Shown one piece after another: positions 55,079 through 63,089 of a stretch of 64,000 nucleotides of DNA. How positions within the stretch are numbered: the stretch's first letter is position 1; every line of letters begins with the position of its first letter. Source of the stretch: Mesorhizobium huakuii (GTDB taxonomy: Bacteria; Pseudomonadota; Alphaproteobacteria; Rhizobiales; Rhizobiaceae); NCBI RefSeq assembly GCF_014189455.1, contig NZ_CP050296.1:3778001-3842000 (forward strand). The letters run 5' to 3'. The notes beneath the pieces are model-generated. The model was not told the origin of the DNA, ran no database searches, and was given only the letters and a program-made list of their open reading frames with translations. A program made the translations under genes and the position numbers.

Positions 55079-55178
55079 CGGGAGGTTGGTGGTGGACGAT
55101 CCACTCGCCAACCGGGTCAGGTCCGGAAGGAAGCAGCCCTAACGAGCCCGGAACGGGTCATTGTTCCAGCCTCCCACC
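55079..55178 (+). ncRNA. ffs: Signal recognition particle RNA, small bacterial (4.5S) type
   Basis: The invariant core GGTCAGGTCCGGAAGGAAGC is at about 55115-55134 and the ends pair (GGGAGG at 55080 with CCTCCC at 55170). It forms the RNA of the particle that targets membrane proteins with Ffh. Position just before dnaX is usual in alphaproteobacteria. Exact ends are approximate. Confidence 0.93.
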
Positions 55179-55281
55179 TCTTCGGCCCTCCTCGCCACAT
55201 TGACGACGCATTGCAGCGCGGGCGAGATTATGCGCAGGAATCGGCGCCTTTGGGCGCGGCCTTTTGGAGCTTAACGGGCGA

Positions 55282-57087
55282 ATGAGCGAAGCCGGAAATT
55301 CGGGTACGGAAAAGGCTGCTGCCTACCGCGTGCTGGCGCGCAAATACCGTCCGTCGAATTTTTCCGAGCTGGTCGGCCAGGAGCCGATGGTGCGCACCCT
55401 CACCAACGCCTTTGCCACCGGCCGCATTGCCCAGGCCTGGATGCTGACCGGCGTGCGCGGTGTCGGCAAGACCACCACCGCGCGTATCCTGGCGCGGGCG
55501 CTGAACTACAAGACATCAACCGTTGACCAGCCCTCGGTCGACCTCGCCGTGCTCGGCGAGCATTGCCAGGCGATCATGGAAGGCCGCCATGTCGACGTCA
55601 TCGAGATGGACGCGGCCTCGCACACCGGCATCGACGACATCAGGGATATCATCGAGCGCGTGCGCTACGCGCCGGTGTCGGCCCGCTACAAGGTCTACAT
55701 CATCGACGAAGTGCACATGCTGTCGACGCAGGCCTTCAACGGCCTGCTGAAAACGCTGGAAGAGCCGCCGCCGCACGTCAAATTCATCTTCGCCACCACC
55801 GAAATCCGCAAAGTGCCGATCACCGTCCTGTCGCGCTGCCAGCGCTTTGACCTCAGACGCATCGATGCCGGCGCGCTGGTCGCGCATCTCTCTTCGATCG
55901 CCGGGAAGGAAGGCATTTCGGTCGACGACGACGCGCTGGCGATGATCGCGCGCGCCGCGGAAGGCTCCGCTCGCGATTCGCTCTCCATCCTCGACCAGGC
56001 GATTGCCCATGGCGCCGGCTCCGTCAGCGCCGAGGCGGTACGGGCCATGCTGGGCCTGGCCGACCGCGCACGCATCGTCGATCTGTTCGAACATGTGATG
56101 AAGGGCGACGTGGCGGCGGCACTCGCCGAATTCCGCACGCAATACGACACCGGCGCCGATCCGGCCGCCGTGCTGACCGATCTTGCCGAGTTCAACCACC
56201 TCGTCACCCGGCTGCGTTTCGTGCCGACCGCCATGGACGACGCATCGCTGTCGCAGGACGAGCGCCAGCGCGGCGCCGATTTCGCCAGGGCGTTGTCGGT
56301 CAGGGTGCTGTCGCGGACCTGGCAGATGCTGCTCAAGGGCATTCCCGAGGTGCAGTCCTCCAACCGGCCGGTAAGTGCCGCCGAAATGGTGCTGATCCGG
56401 CTGGCGCATGCCGCCGACCTGCCGACGCTGGACGAGGCGTTGCGATCGCTTGAGGGCTCAGCGCCGGTCCAGAATGGCGCGCCGCGCTCGAACGGGGCAC
56501 CGACTGGCCCCGGCAATGGCGGTGGTGCCAGTGCGGTGGCGGCGCAGACGCGCATGCCATCCGGGTCCGGTGGTGCGCAGACCATGCGGCTGGTCGAGGC
56601 CACGCCCGCGCCGGCCGCCTTCGTCGCGCCGCCCGCGCCTGTGTCCGAGCCGCAGCAGGTGCCGGTCAGGTCGCTGGCCGACATTGTCGCCCTTGCCGAC
56701 GCGCAGCGCGACATCGCCTTTAAGGTGCTGGTCAAGCGCTGCATCCGTCCCGTGCGCTTCGAGCCCGGCCGCATCGATGTCAGCCTGACCGACGATGCGC
56801 CGAAGCTGCTGCTCAACGATTTGACGACGAAACTGCGCGCCTGGACCGGCCGCAACTGGCTGGTGTCGCTGTCGAAGGAAGAGGGCGGCCAGACGCTGGC
56901 CGAAATGGAATCGACCAAGCGCGAAAACGCCTTCCTCGATGCCAAGAGCGATCCGACGGTTGCCGCCATCCTGGCGCGCTTTCCCGGCGCCAAGATCATC
57001 GACGTGCGCATTCCCGACGCGCCGGAGGCAGACACGACCGAGGCCGAAGTGCCGGTCGAGCCGCCGGCGGATGACGACGAGACCTGA
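55282..57087 (+). CDS. dnaX: DNA polymerase III subunits gamma/tau
   Basis: Clamp-loader ATPase, 601 residues. AAA+ domain: [19 protein letters not shown] near 20-38, Walker [15 protein letters not shown] near 60-73, Walker [11 protein letters not shown] near 141-150, sensor [10 protein letters not shown] and SRC arginine finger. The zinc module of E. coli DnaX (four Cys) is reduced to a single Cys in [13 protein letters not shown], as in related alphaproteobacteria. A Pro/Ala/Gly-rich linker (about 390-460) leads to the tau-type C-terminal domain. No obvious slippery A-run frameshift site for gamma was seen. ATG 55282; start of the dnaX-ybaB set. Confidence 0.95.
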   Translation: MSEAGNSGTEKAAAYRVLARKYRPSNFSELVGQEPMVRTLTNAFATGRIAQAWMLTGVRGVGKTTTARILARALNYKTSTVDQPSVDLAVLGEHCQAIMEGRHVDVIEMDAASHTGIDDIRDIIERVRYAPVSARYKVYIIDEVHMLSTQAFNGLLKTLEEPPPHVKFIFATTEIRKVPITVLSRCQRFDLRRIDAGALVAHLSSIAGKEGISVDDDALAMIARAAEGSARDSLSILDQAIAHGAGSVSAEAVRAMLGLADRARIVDLFEHVMKGDVAAALAEFRTQYDTGADPAAVLTDLAEFNHLVTRLRFVPTAMDDASLSQDERQRGADFARALSVRVLSRTWQMLLKGIPEVQSSNRPVSAAEMVLIRLAHAADLPTLDEALRSLEGSAPVQNGAPRSNGAPTGPGNGGGASAVAAQTRMPSGSGGAQTMRLVEATPAPAAFVAPPAPVSEPQQVPVRSLADIVALADAQRDIAFKVLVKRCIRPVRFEPGRIDVSLTDDAPKLLLNDLTTKLRAWTGRNWLVSLSKEEGGQTLAEMESTKRENAFLDAKSDPTVAAILARFPGAKIIDVRIPDAPEADTTEAEVPVEPPADDDET

Positions 57088-57110
57088 TAAACCAAGACAA
57101 GGATCGGACC

Positions 57111-57434
57111 ATGAAAGATCTTCTCGGCCTGATGGGCAAGGCGAAGGAAATGCAGGCCAAGTTCCAGGCCATGCAGGATGAGATCGCCACGGTCGAATCC
57201 GTCGGCCAGGCCGGCGGTGGCCTGGTCAGCGTGACGCTGAGTGGCAAGTTCGAGATGAAGGTGCTGAAAATCGATCCGTCTCTGTTCAAGGAGGACGATG
57301 TCGAGGTCCTCGAAGACCTGATTCTTGCCGCCCATAATGACGCCAAGGCCAAGGTCGAGCAGATCATGCAGGAAAAGACCAAGGCGCTGACCGCCGGCCT
57401 GCCGATCCCGCCCGGAATGAAACTGCCGTTCTGA
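57111..57434 (+). CDS. YbaB/EbfC family nucleoid-associated protein
   Basis: 107 residues, dimeric DNA-binding protein. [20 protein letters not shown] near 6-25 is the first helix; [20 protein letters not shown] near 32-51 is the conserved strand region; the end has [21 protein letters not shown] precedes the ATG, 23 bases after dnaX. A palindromic repeat begins at its stop codon. Confidence 0.94.
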   Translation: MKDLLGLMGKAKEMQAKFQAMQDEIATVESVGQAGGGLVSVTLSGKFEMKVLKIDPSLFKEDDVEVLEDLILAAHNDAKAKVEQIMQEKTKALTAGLPIPPGMKLPF

Positions 57435-57481
57435 TGCATGTCGCCCAAAGTGTGCAGCGGTTTTGGGTAAACGACATGTAT
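57434..57481. repeat. Palindromic repeat (ATGCATGTCG-flanked type) at the ybaB stop
   Basis: ATGCATGTCG (57434-57443) and CGACATGTAT (57472-57481) flank the core AAAGTGTGCAGCGGTTTTGG. The core is shared with the repeats at 40845 and 52656. Confidence 0.7.
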
Positions 57482-57508
57482 GAAAGTTGAACTCAGCGGC
57501 GATGCGCC

Positions 57509-57916
57509 ATGACCGAAGAGCCGTCCGAAAGACTGATCGAGCAGCGTATCCGCAACAGGATCTACGAGATTCTGGAAATCCTTGCCGATAGCGACGCCGG
57601 TGTCGATCTCGTCGGCATCAAGGGTTACTTCCACCTGTTCGAGGATTTCGTGCACCGCCCGTCGATCGAGGCCGGCACGTCGGCGCTTTCGAAGGACGAG
57701 CGCTCGGTCGTGCTGGAGATCGCCGAATTCCTCGAGGCGGCCTCCGAAACAAATCCCGACTTCACCAAGGCCGAATTCATCGACAGCGACTGGCCGGGAA
57801 GGATCGCGCCGGCGGCCAGGAACGCGCGGGCACTGTTCCTCAGGCGCGGCCTGTTTTCGGAGAAAGCCGAGGAGCTTGAGCCTGGTCAGCCGGCCGCGAT
57901 TGCGGCAGGGCGGTAG
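57509..57916 (+). CDS. Conserved hypothetical protein
   Basis: 135 residues, soluble, mostly helical, acidic, with no signal or membrane segment. The N-terminal part (ERLIEQRIRNRIYEILEILA) and YFHLFEDFVHRP are the most distinctive stretches. I do not recognise a characterised family. The start ATG 57509 has only a weak ribosome site. It lies between the ybaB-associated repeat and the cell-wall hydrolase gene; 229 bases downstream of it hold no gene. Confidence 0.65.
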   Translation: MTEEPSERLIEQRIRNRIYEILEILADSDAGVDLVGIKGYFHLFEDFVHRPSIEAGTSALSKDERSVVLEIAEFLEAASETNPDFTKAEFIDSDWPGRIAPAARNARALFLRRGLFSEKAEELEPGQPAAIAAGR

Positions 57917-58145
57917 CGATTCCCGGAAAAACGTGGCGCGATTTTTCCTTCGGCAATTGCGGCGAAACCAAGAGACAGCGGTCATCGCTTTTGTGAAATG
58001 ACGGCTCGATCTATCTGGAAAGCCTCGAAATTGTGCCTTTTCGGCAACAGTGCGTTGTTAATAACGTTTTGGCCATCATTTTGCCTGAAAGTGTCTCATT
58101 CTTGCCGCAGCCTGGGGGCGGGCATCGAAGTGAGAGGGTAACCTG

Positions 58146-59204
58146 TTGATCGTCACGCGATGGAAGGCGCCGCTGCTGCTCGGCGTCATCACGTCTCCCC
58201 TGTTTCTGGCCGCCTGCAGCCAGACCACCTCGCACGGCATGTCTGTTGCAAGCCTGACCGATGCCATCACGCCGAGTTTCCTGACGTCGCGCGCTTCCAG
58301 CCACACGCCGAAGGACAGGGAATGCCTGGAACGGGCGATGTTCTTCGAATCCAACCGGTCGAGCCGCGACGGCATGATTGCGGTCGGCACCGTGGTGATG
58401 AACCGGCTGCGCTCCGGCAACCACGGCAGCACCATCTGTGACGTGGTGGGAGAGCCCGGCCAGTTCGCGCCTGGCGTCATGACAAGGCCGATGAATTCGC
58501 GCGCAATGCCGGATGTCGAGGAAGCCGCCGATGCCGTGCTCAAGGGCGAGCGCAAGGCCAAGCTCAAGAACACGATGTATTTCCACACCGCCGGCCTGCG
58601 CTTCCCCTACAAGAACATGCACTACACCATGGTCGCCGGCGGCAATGCCTTCTACGAAAAGCGCGGCCGCAACTGGCAGCCGTTGCCGGATGAGCCAATG
58701 GTTGCCTCGGTGGCGCCGCAAGTGGTGAAGCCCGCCGCGCCGGTGACGATGGTCGCCTCGGCCGAGCCGGTGAGCACGGCCAAAACGTCCCGCACCGCTC
58801 CGGCGCAACAGGTCTTCATGACCGCCTCGGTGGAGCCGACGCGTCCGGCCAAAACCGCTGTTCGCACCGCTCCGTCGCAGCAGGTCTTTATGACTGCTGC
58901 TGCGGAACCGACACGTCAGCCCAAGACCAAGACCGCTCCGGTCCAAGAGACTTATGTGACCGCGGCTGCGGCGCCCACGGCAAAGTCGGCGCGCGTAACC
59001 GTGAAGCAGACAATGGTCGCGATGCAGGAGCCGATGGAAGAACCGGATGCCGCCCGTTTCGGCGGAACCTTGAACACCCGCGTCATCTCTTCGGTTCAGG
59101 GTGCGCCGCAAGAGGCGGCGATGGGGTTCCAGTCGACGCCCGAGAACACCGACGCCATCGGTGCGATGATCGCCAGCCAGAGCCGACCGCTCGAGGTCAA
59201 CTGA
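58146..59204 (+). CDS. Cell wall hydrolase (SleB type) lipoprotein with C-terminal repeats
   Basis: 352 residues. A lipoprotein signal (LLLGVITSPLFLAACSQ) puts Cys24 at the membrane. The hydrolase_2/SleB domain spans about 55-175: ECLERAMFFESNRSSRDGMI, VGTVVMNRLRSG, PGQFAPGVMTRP and YFHTAGLRFPY. The C-terminal half has three imperfect repeats of about 22 residues (APAQQVFMTASVEPTRP, APSQQVFMTAAAEPTRQ, APVQETYVTAAAAPTAK). The start is TTG 58146 with AGAGGG upstream. It cuts or remodels peptidoglycan; it is inserted between ybaB and recR, which are neighbours in many bacteria. Confidence 0.88.
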   Translation: MIVTRWKAPLLLGVITSPLFLAACSQTTSHGMSVASLTDAITPSFLTSRASSHTPKDRECLERAMFFESNRSSRDGMIAVGTVVMNRLRSGNHGSTICDVVGEPGQFAPGVMTRPMNSRAMPDVEEAADAVLKGERKAKLKNTMYFHTAGLRFPYKNMHYTMVAGGNAFYEKRGRNWQPLPDEPMVASVAPQVVKPAAPVTMVASAEPVSTAKTSRTAPAQQVFMTASVEPTRPAKTAVRTAPSQQVFMTAAAEPTRQPKTKTAPVQETYVTAAAAPTAKSARVTVKQTMVAMQEPMEEPDAARFGGTLNTRVISSVQGAPQEAAMGFQSTPENTDAIGAMIASQSRPLEVN

Positions 59205-59267
59205 AGGCCTAGCCAGGGTCCGCCATGGCAGCATAGTGACCGCTCTCCAATGCGGGATGTTCCAAAG

Positions 59268-59294
59268 CGCTCTGAAAAATCCTAGATCAGAGCG
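59268..59294 (+). promoter_or_regulatory. Hairpin flush with the recR start codon
   Basis: CGCTCTGA (59268-59275) pairs with TCAGAGCG (59287-59294), which ends at the base before the recR ATG. The only ribosome-site-like purines (AGAG) are in the second arm, so the hairpin could hide them. Confidence 0.5.
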
Positions 59295-59900
59295 ATGTCC
59301 AAGCGAATCGCCGGTCCCGAGATCGAACGCCTGATCCAGCTCCTGGCCAAGGTGCCGGGGCTCGGGCCCCGTTCGGCCAGACGCGCCGCCCTTCATCTGA
59401 TCAAGAAGAAGGAGCAGCTGCTGTCGCCGCTCGCCGCCGCCATGGGCGAAGCCGCCGACAAGGTGCGCATCTGTTCCACCTGCGGCAATGTCGATACATC
59501 TGACCCCTGCATGATCTGCACCGATCCGCGCCGCGACGCCGCCACGCTGATCGTCGTCGAGGATGTTTCCGACCTGTGGGCGCTCGAACGCGCTGCGGCG
59601 ATGAACGTGCGCTACCATGTGCTTGGCGGCACGCTGTCGCCGCTCGACGGCATTGGCCCCGACCAGCTCAACATCCGCTCATTGATCGACCGCGTCGCTG
59701 GCGGCGAGGTCAAGGAGATCATCATCGCCGTCAACGCCACGGTCGAGGGCCAGACCACCGCGCACTACCTCACCGACCAGCTGTCCGGCTTCGACATCAA
59801 GGTGACAAGGCTGGCGCATGGCGTGCCGGTTGGCGGTGAGCTCGACTATCTCGATGAAGGCACGCTCGCCGCTGCGCTGCGCTCACGGACGGCGTTTTGA
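59295..59900 (+). CDS. recR: Recombination protein RecR
   Basis: 201 residues; part of RecFOR, which loads RecA at gaps. N-terminal helix-hairpin-helix ([20 protein letters not shown] near 17-36), zinc finger [16 protein letters not shown] near 57-72, and a Toprim domain ([13 protein letters not shown] near 83-95; [15 protein letters not shown]). Encoded after dnaX and ybaB as usual, but separated from them by two genes. Its stop overlaps a possible TTG start of the next gene. Confidence 0.96.
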   Translation: MSKRIAGPEIERLIQLLAKVPGLGPRSARRAALHLIKKKEQLLSPLAAAMGEAADKVRICSTCGNVDTSDPCMICTDPRRDAATLIVVEDVSDLWALERAAAMNVRYHVLGGTLSPLDGIGPDQLNIRSLIDRVAGGEVKEIIIAVNATVEGQTTAHYLTDQLSGFDIKVTRLAHGVPVGGELDYLDEGTLAAALRSRTAF

Positions 59901-59926
59901 CGCAATTGGCGGGGATGTTTGCCGAG

Positions 59927-61174
59927 ATGACTGCATTCCTTCGCACAACCATCTTCGCCTTTGTCGCGATGCTTCTCGCCGCCTTTCTCGCCACCCCTGC
60001 CTCCGCCGCCAAGATCGATGAGCAGTTCCGCGCCTGGCTGCAGAACGACCTCTGGCCTGAGGCCAAGGCCAAAGGCATCTCCAAGCAGACTTTCGATGCC
60101 GCCTTCGACGGCATAAAACCCAATCTGAAGCTGCCTGACCTCGTCATGCCTGGCGAGAAGCCGAAGACGCCGCAGAAGCAGCATCAGGCCGAGTTCGGTT
60201 CGCCCGGCGCCTATTTCGCCGAGAAGACGGTTCGTGCGGTGACATCAGGCGGACGCGTGCGCGAAGCCGCCAACGCCAAGACGCTTGCCGCGATCGAAAA
60301 ACGCTACGGCGTGCCCGGCGAGATACTTCTGGCGATATGGGGCCGAGAGACCGGGTTCGGCGCGGCGAAGATGCCTTACGACGCTTTCGAGGTGCTGGGC
60401 ACCAAGGCGTTCATGTCGACCAAGAAGGATTTCTTCCGCACCGAGCTGCTGGCCGCGCTGGAAATCGTCCAACGTGGCCTCGCCCCGGTCGGCGCGATGA
60501 AATCGTCCTGGGCCGGTGCGCTCGGCCAACCGCAATTCATGCCGACTTCGTTCCTGAAGCATGCCGTGGATTTCGACGGCGACGGCCGCGTCGACATCTG
60601 GAACTCGACGCCTGACGTGCTCGCTTCGATCGCCAATTATCTCGTCCATTATGGCTGGGTGAGGGGGCGCGGCTGGGGTTTCGAGGTGACCGTGCCCGAG
60701 AGCGTCTCCTGCTCGCTGGAAGGTCCCGATCAAGGCAAGAAGATTTCCGAGTGGGCTAGTATGGGCATCAAGCGCGTTGGCGGAAAGCCATTTCCGGCGA
60801 GCGAGCTTAAGGCGGAGGGCTTCCTGCTGATGCCGGCCGGCCGCAGCGGTCCGGCTTTCATCGCCACCCCCAATTTCTACGTGCTGAAGGAATACAACAC
60901 CAGCGACCTCTATGCGCTGTTCATCGGCCACGGTGCGGACCGCATTGCACATGGCGACCAGATTTTTTCCGGCAACTGGGGACCGGTCGGCGATCTCCAC
61001 CGTTCCGACATTGCCGGCTTGCAACGGGCGCTGGAAGCCAAGGGCTACGATGTCGGCAGCGCCGACGGCCTGCCCGGCTTCAAGACCCGCCGTTCGATCG
61101 GCAAGTGGCAGGCCAAGAACAGCCAGGCGGCGACTTGCTTTCCGGATGCCAGCCTCGTTGCCGCGCTGAAATAA
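59927..61174 (+). CDS. Lytic murein transglycosylase (MltB family)
   Basis: 415 residues. Signal peptide MTAFLRTTIFAFVAMLLAAF to ATPASA, then the SLT_2 domain with catalytic Glu in WGRETGFG near 140, SSWAGALGQPQFMPTSFLKH and FDGDGRVDIWNSTPDVLASI. A C-terminal peptidoglycan-binding domain (IAGLQRALEAKGYDVGSADG) ends the protein. It cuts the glycan strand to 1,6-anhydro ends in the periplasm. I prefer ATG 59927 because the signal peptide begins there; ATG 59915 and TTG 59897 are in frame. No lipobox, so it is probably soluble, unlike E. coli MltB. Confidence 0.92.
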   Translation: MTAFLRTTIFAFVAMLLAAFLATPASAAKIDEQFRAWLQNDLWPEAKAKGISKQTFDAAFDGIKPNLKLPDLVMPGEKPKTPQKQHQAEFGSPGAYFAEKTVRAVTSGGRVREAANAKTLAAIEKRYGVPGEILLAIWGRETGFGAAKMPYDAFEVLGTKAFMSTKKDFFRTELLAALEIVQRGLAPVGAMKSSWAGALGQPQFMPTSFLKHAVDFDGDGRVDIWNSTPDVLASIANYLVHYGWVRGRGWGFEVTVPESVSCSLEGPDQGKKISEWASMGIKRVGGKPFPASELKAEGFLLMPAGRSGPAFIATPNFYVLKEYNTSDLYALFIGHGADRIAHGDQIFSGNWGPVGDLHRSDIAGLQRALEAKGYDVGSADGLPGFKTRRSIGKWQAKNSQAATCFPDASLVAALK

Positions 61175-61310
61175 CTCAAAAATTAGCAGATTTTTCTCGT
61201 TCGGGGGCCTCGATTGATCGGCCTGTGCGTCGACGCGTCAGCCGCCATTCTGCTCAAATTGGCCCTCGTATAAATGCTCGTTGCCGGCCACGAGGCCGCC
61301 GGATATGCTG

Positions 61311-61326
61311 TTGACCAATTGGACAA
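61311..61326. promoter_or_regulatory. Palindrome in the promoter region of the second peptide ABC operon
   Basis: TTGACCAATTGGACAA is symmetric at 14 of 16 positions around CCAATTGG. It lies 110 bases before the binding-protein gene at 61436 and resembles GntR-type operators. The rest of the 261-base gap shows nothing else I can name. Confidence 0.4.
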
Positions 61327-61435
61327 AAACCACGACGGTAAGGGGCTAGAGGGCCGTCGTTTGGCCTCGACAAGAATTCTGCAACCCTGAGCCGGGAACT
61401 CAGGTCAACAACCAACAAAACAGGGAACAATCACC

Positions 61436-63079
61436 ATGATGATGGAAAAGTTTGCTCTTCGCTCGCGTGCCTTGCTTGCGGGCGCGGCGATGTCCGCGCT
61501 GCTCATTGGCGCAGCCCCCGCCTTCGCGGTTACGCCTGCCGACACGCTGGTCGAAGGCTTCGCGATCGACGACATCATCACCATGGATCCGGGCGAGGCG
61601 TTCGAACTGTCGACCGCCGAAGTCACCGGTAACACCTATGACCTGCTGGTTCGCCTCGACCTCAGCGACACCTCCAAGGTCAAGCCCGATCTCGCCGAAA
61701 GCTGGACCGTCTCGGACGATGGCCTGACCTACACGTTCAAGCTCAAGCCCGGCCTCAAATTCGCCTCGGGCAATCCGATCACCGCGGCCGATGTCGCCTA
61801 TTCGTTCGAGCGCGCCGTCAAGCTGGACAAGAGCCCGGCCTTCATCATCGAACAGTTCGGCATCAGCGGCGACAACGTTGCCGACAAGGCCAAGGCCGTC
61901 GACGATACCACCTTCCAGTTTACCGTCGACAAGGCCTATGCGCCAAGCTTCGTCTTGAACTGTCTGTCGGCAACGGTCGCCTCGGTCGTCGACAGCAAGC
62001 TGGTCAAGGAACACGTCGTCAAGGCGGCGCCCACCGCCGACTACAAATGGGACAACGACTTCGGCAATGCCTGGCTGAAGACCGGCTATGCCGGCTCCGG
62101 TGCCTACAAGCTGCGTGAATGGCGCGCCAACGAAGCCGTCGTCATGGAGCGCAACGACAATTATCACGGTGAGAAGGCCAAGCTTGCCCGCGTCATCTAT
62201 CGCAACATGAAGGAAAGCTCGGCCCAGCGCCTGGCGCTCGAGGCCGGCGACATCGACGTTGCCCGCAACCTCGAGCCGAACGACCTCGACGCCATCGCCA
62301 AAAACGCCGACCTCACCTCGACCAGCGCGCCGAAGGGCACAGTCTACTACATCAGCCTCAACCAGAAGAATCCGAACCTCGCCAAGCCCGAGGTGCGCCA
62401 GGCGTTCAAATACCTGGTCGACTATGATGCGCTGAGCTCGACCATCCTCAAGGGCATTGGCGAAATCCACCAATCCTTCCTGCCCAAGGGTGATCTTGGC
62501 GCCGTGGACGACAACCCGTTCAAGCTCGATGTCGCCAAGGCCAAGGAACTGCTGGCCAAGGCCGGCCTGCCGGATGGCTTCAGCGTGACCATGGACGTGC
62601 GCACTGGCCAGCCGACCACCGGCATGGCGGAATCGATCCAGCAGACACTGGGTCAGGCCGGCATCAAGCTGGAGATCATCCCCGGCGACGGCAAGCAGAC
62701 GCTGACCAAGTACCGCGCCCGCAACCACGACATCTATATCGGCAATTGGGGCCAGGACTATTTCGATCCGAACTCCAACGCCCAGACCTTTGCCTCGAAC
62801 CCGGACAATTCGGATGCCGGCAAGTCCCACACGCTTGCCTGGCGCAATTCCTGGGACATTCCGGACCTGACCAAGGAAACGGAAGCGGCGCTGCTGGAGA
62901 AGGATGCCGGCAAGCGTGCCGACATGTACAAGGATCTGCAGAAGAAGATCCTCGACACCAGCCCCTTCGTCATCATCCATCAGCAGTTGGAAGTGGCCGG
63001 CCTGCGCAAGAACCTCAAGGGCTTCGCGCTCGGCCCGAGCTTCGACTCTAACTTCGTCGGGCCGGTCTCCAAGGAATAG
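61436..63079 (+). CDS. Peptide-type ABC importer substrate-binding protein
   Basis: 547 residues, SBP family 5, with a Sec signal peptide (FALRSRALLAGAAMSALLIG to APAFA). LKPGLKFASGNPITAADVAY near 102-121 and GSGAYKLREW near 220-229 are family landmarks. ATG 61436 follows AGGGAA; it could also start at ATG 61439 or 61442. It heads an operon continuing with the permease at 63090 and beyond the right edge. Peptide, opine or sugar-amine ligands are possible; no feature fixes the choice. Confidence 0.93.
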   Translation: MMMEKFALRSRALLAGAAMSALLIGAAPAFAVTPADTLVEGFAIDDIITMDPGEAFELSTAEVTGNTYDLLVRLDLSDTSKVKPDLAESWTVSDDGLTYTFKLKPGLKFASGNPITAADVAYSFERAVKLDKSPAFIIEQFGISGDNVADKAKAVDDTTFQFTVDKAYAPSFVLNCLSATVASVVDSKLVKEHVVKAAPTADYKWDNDFGNAWLKTGYAGSGAYKLREWRANEAVVMERNDNYHGEKAKLARVIYRNMKESSAQRLALEAGDIDVARNLEPNDLDAIAKNADLTSTSAPKGTVYYISLNQKNPNLAKPEVRQAFKYLVDYDALSSTILKGIGEIHQSFLPKGDLGAVDDNPFKLDVAKAKELLAKAGLPDGFSVTMDVRTGQPTTGMAESIQQTLGQAGIKLEIIPGDGKQTLTKYRARNHDIYIGNWGQDYFDPNSNAQTFASNPDNSDAGKSHTLAWRNSWDIPDLTKETEAALLEKDAGKRADMYKDLQKKILDTSPFVIIHQQLEVAGLRKNLKGFALGPSFDSNFVGPVSKE

Positions 63080-63089
63080 TGCGCGCCGC

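Noticed and set aside
55520..55640. Loss of the DnaX zinc module as something new
   Set aside because: Reduced cysteines here appear to be a lineage trait of alphaproteobacteria rather than a peculiarity of this gene.
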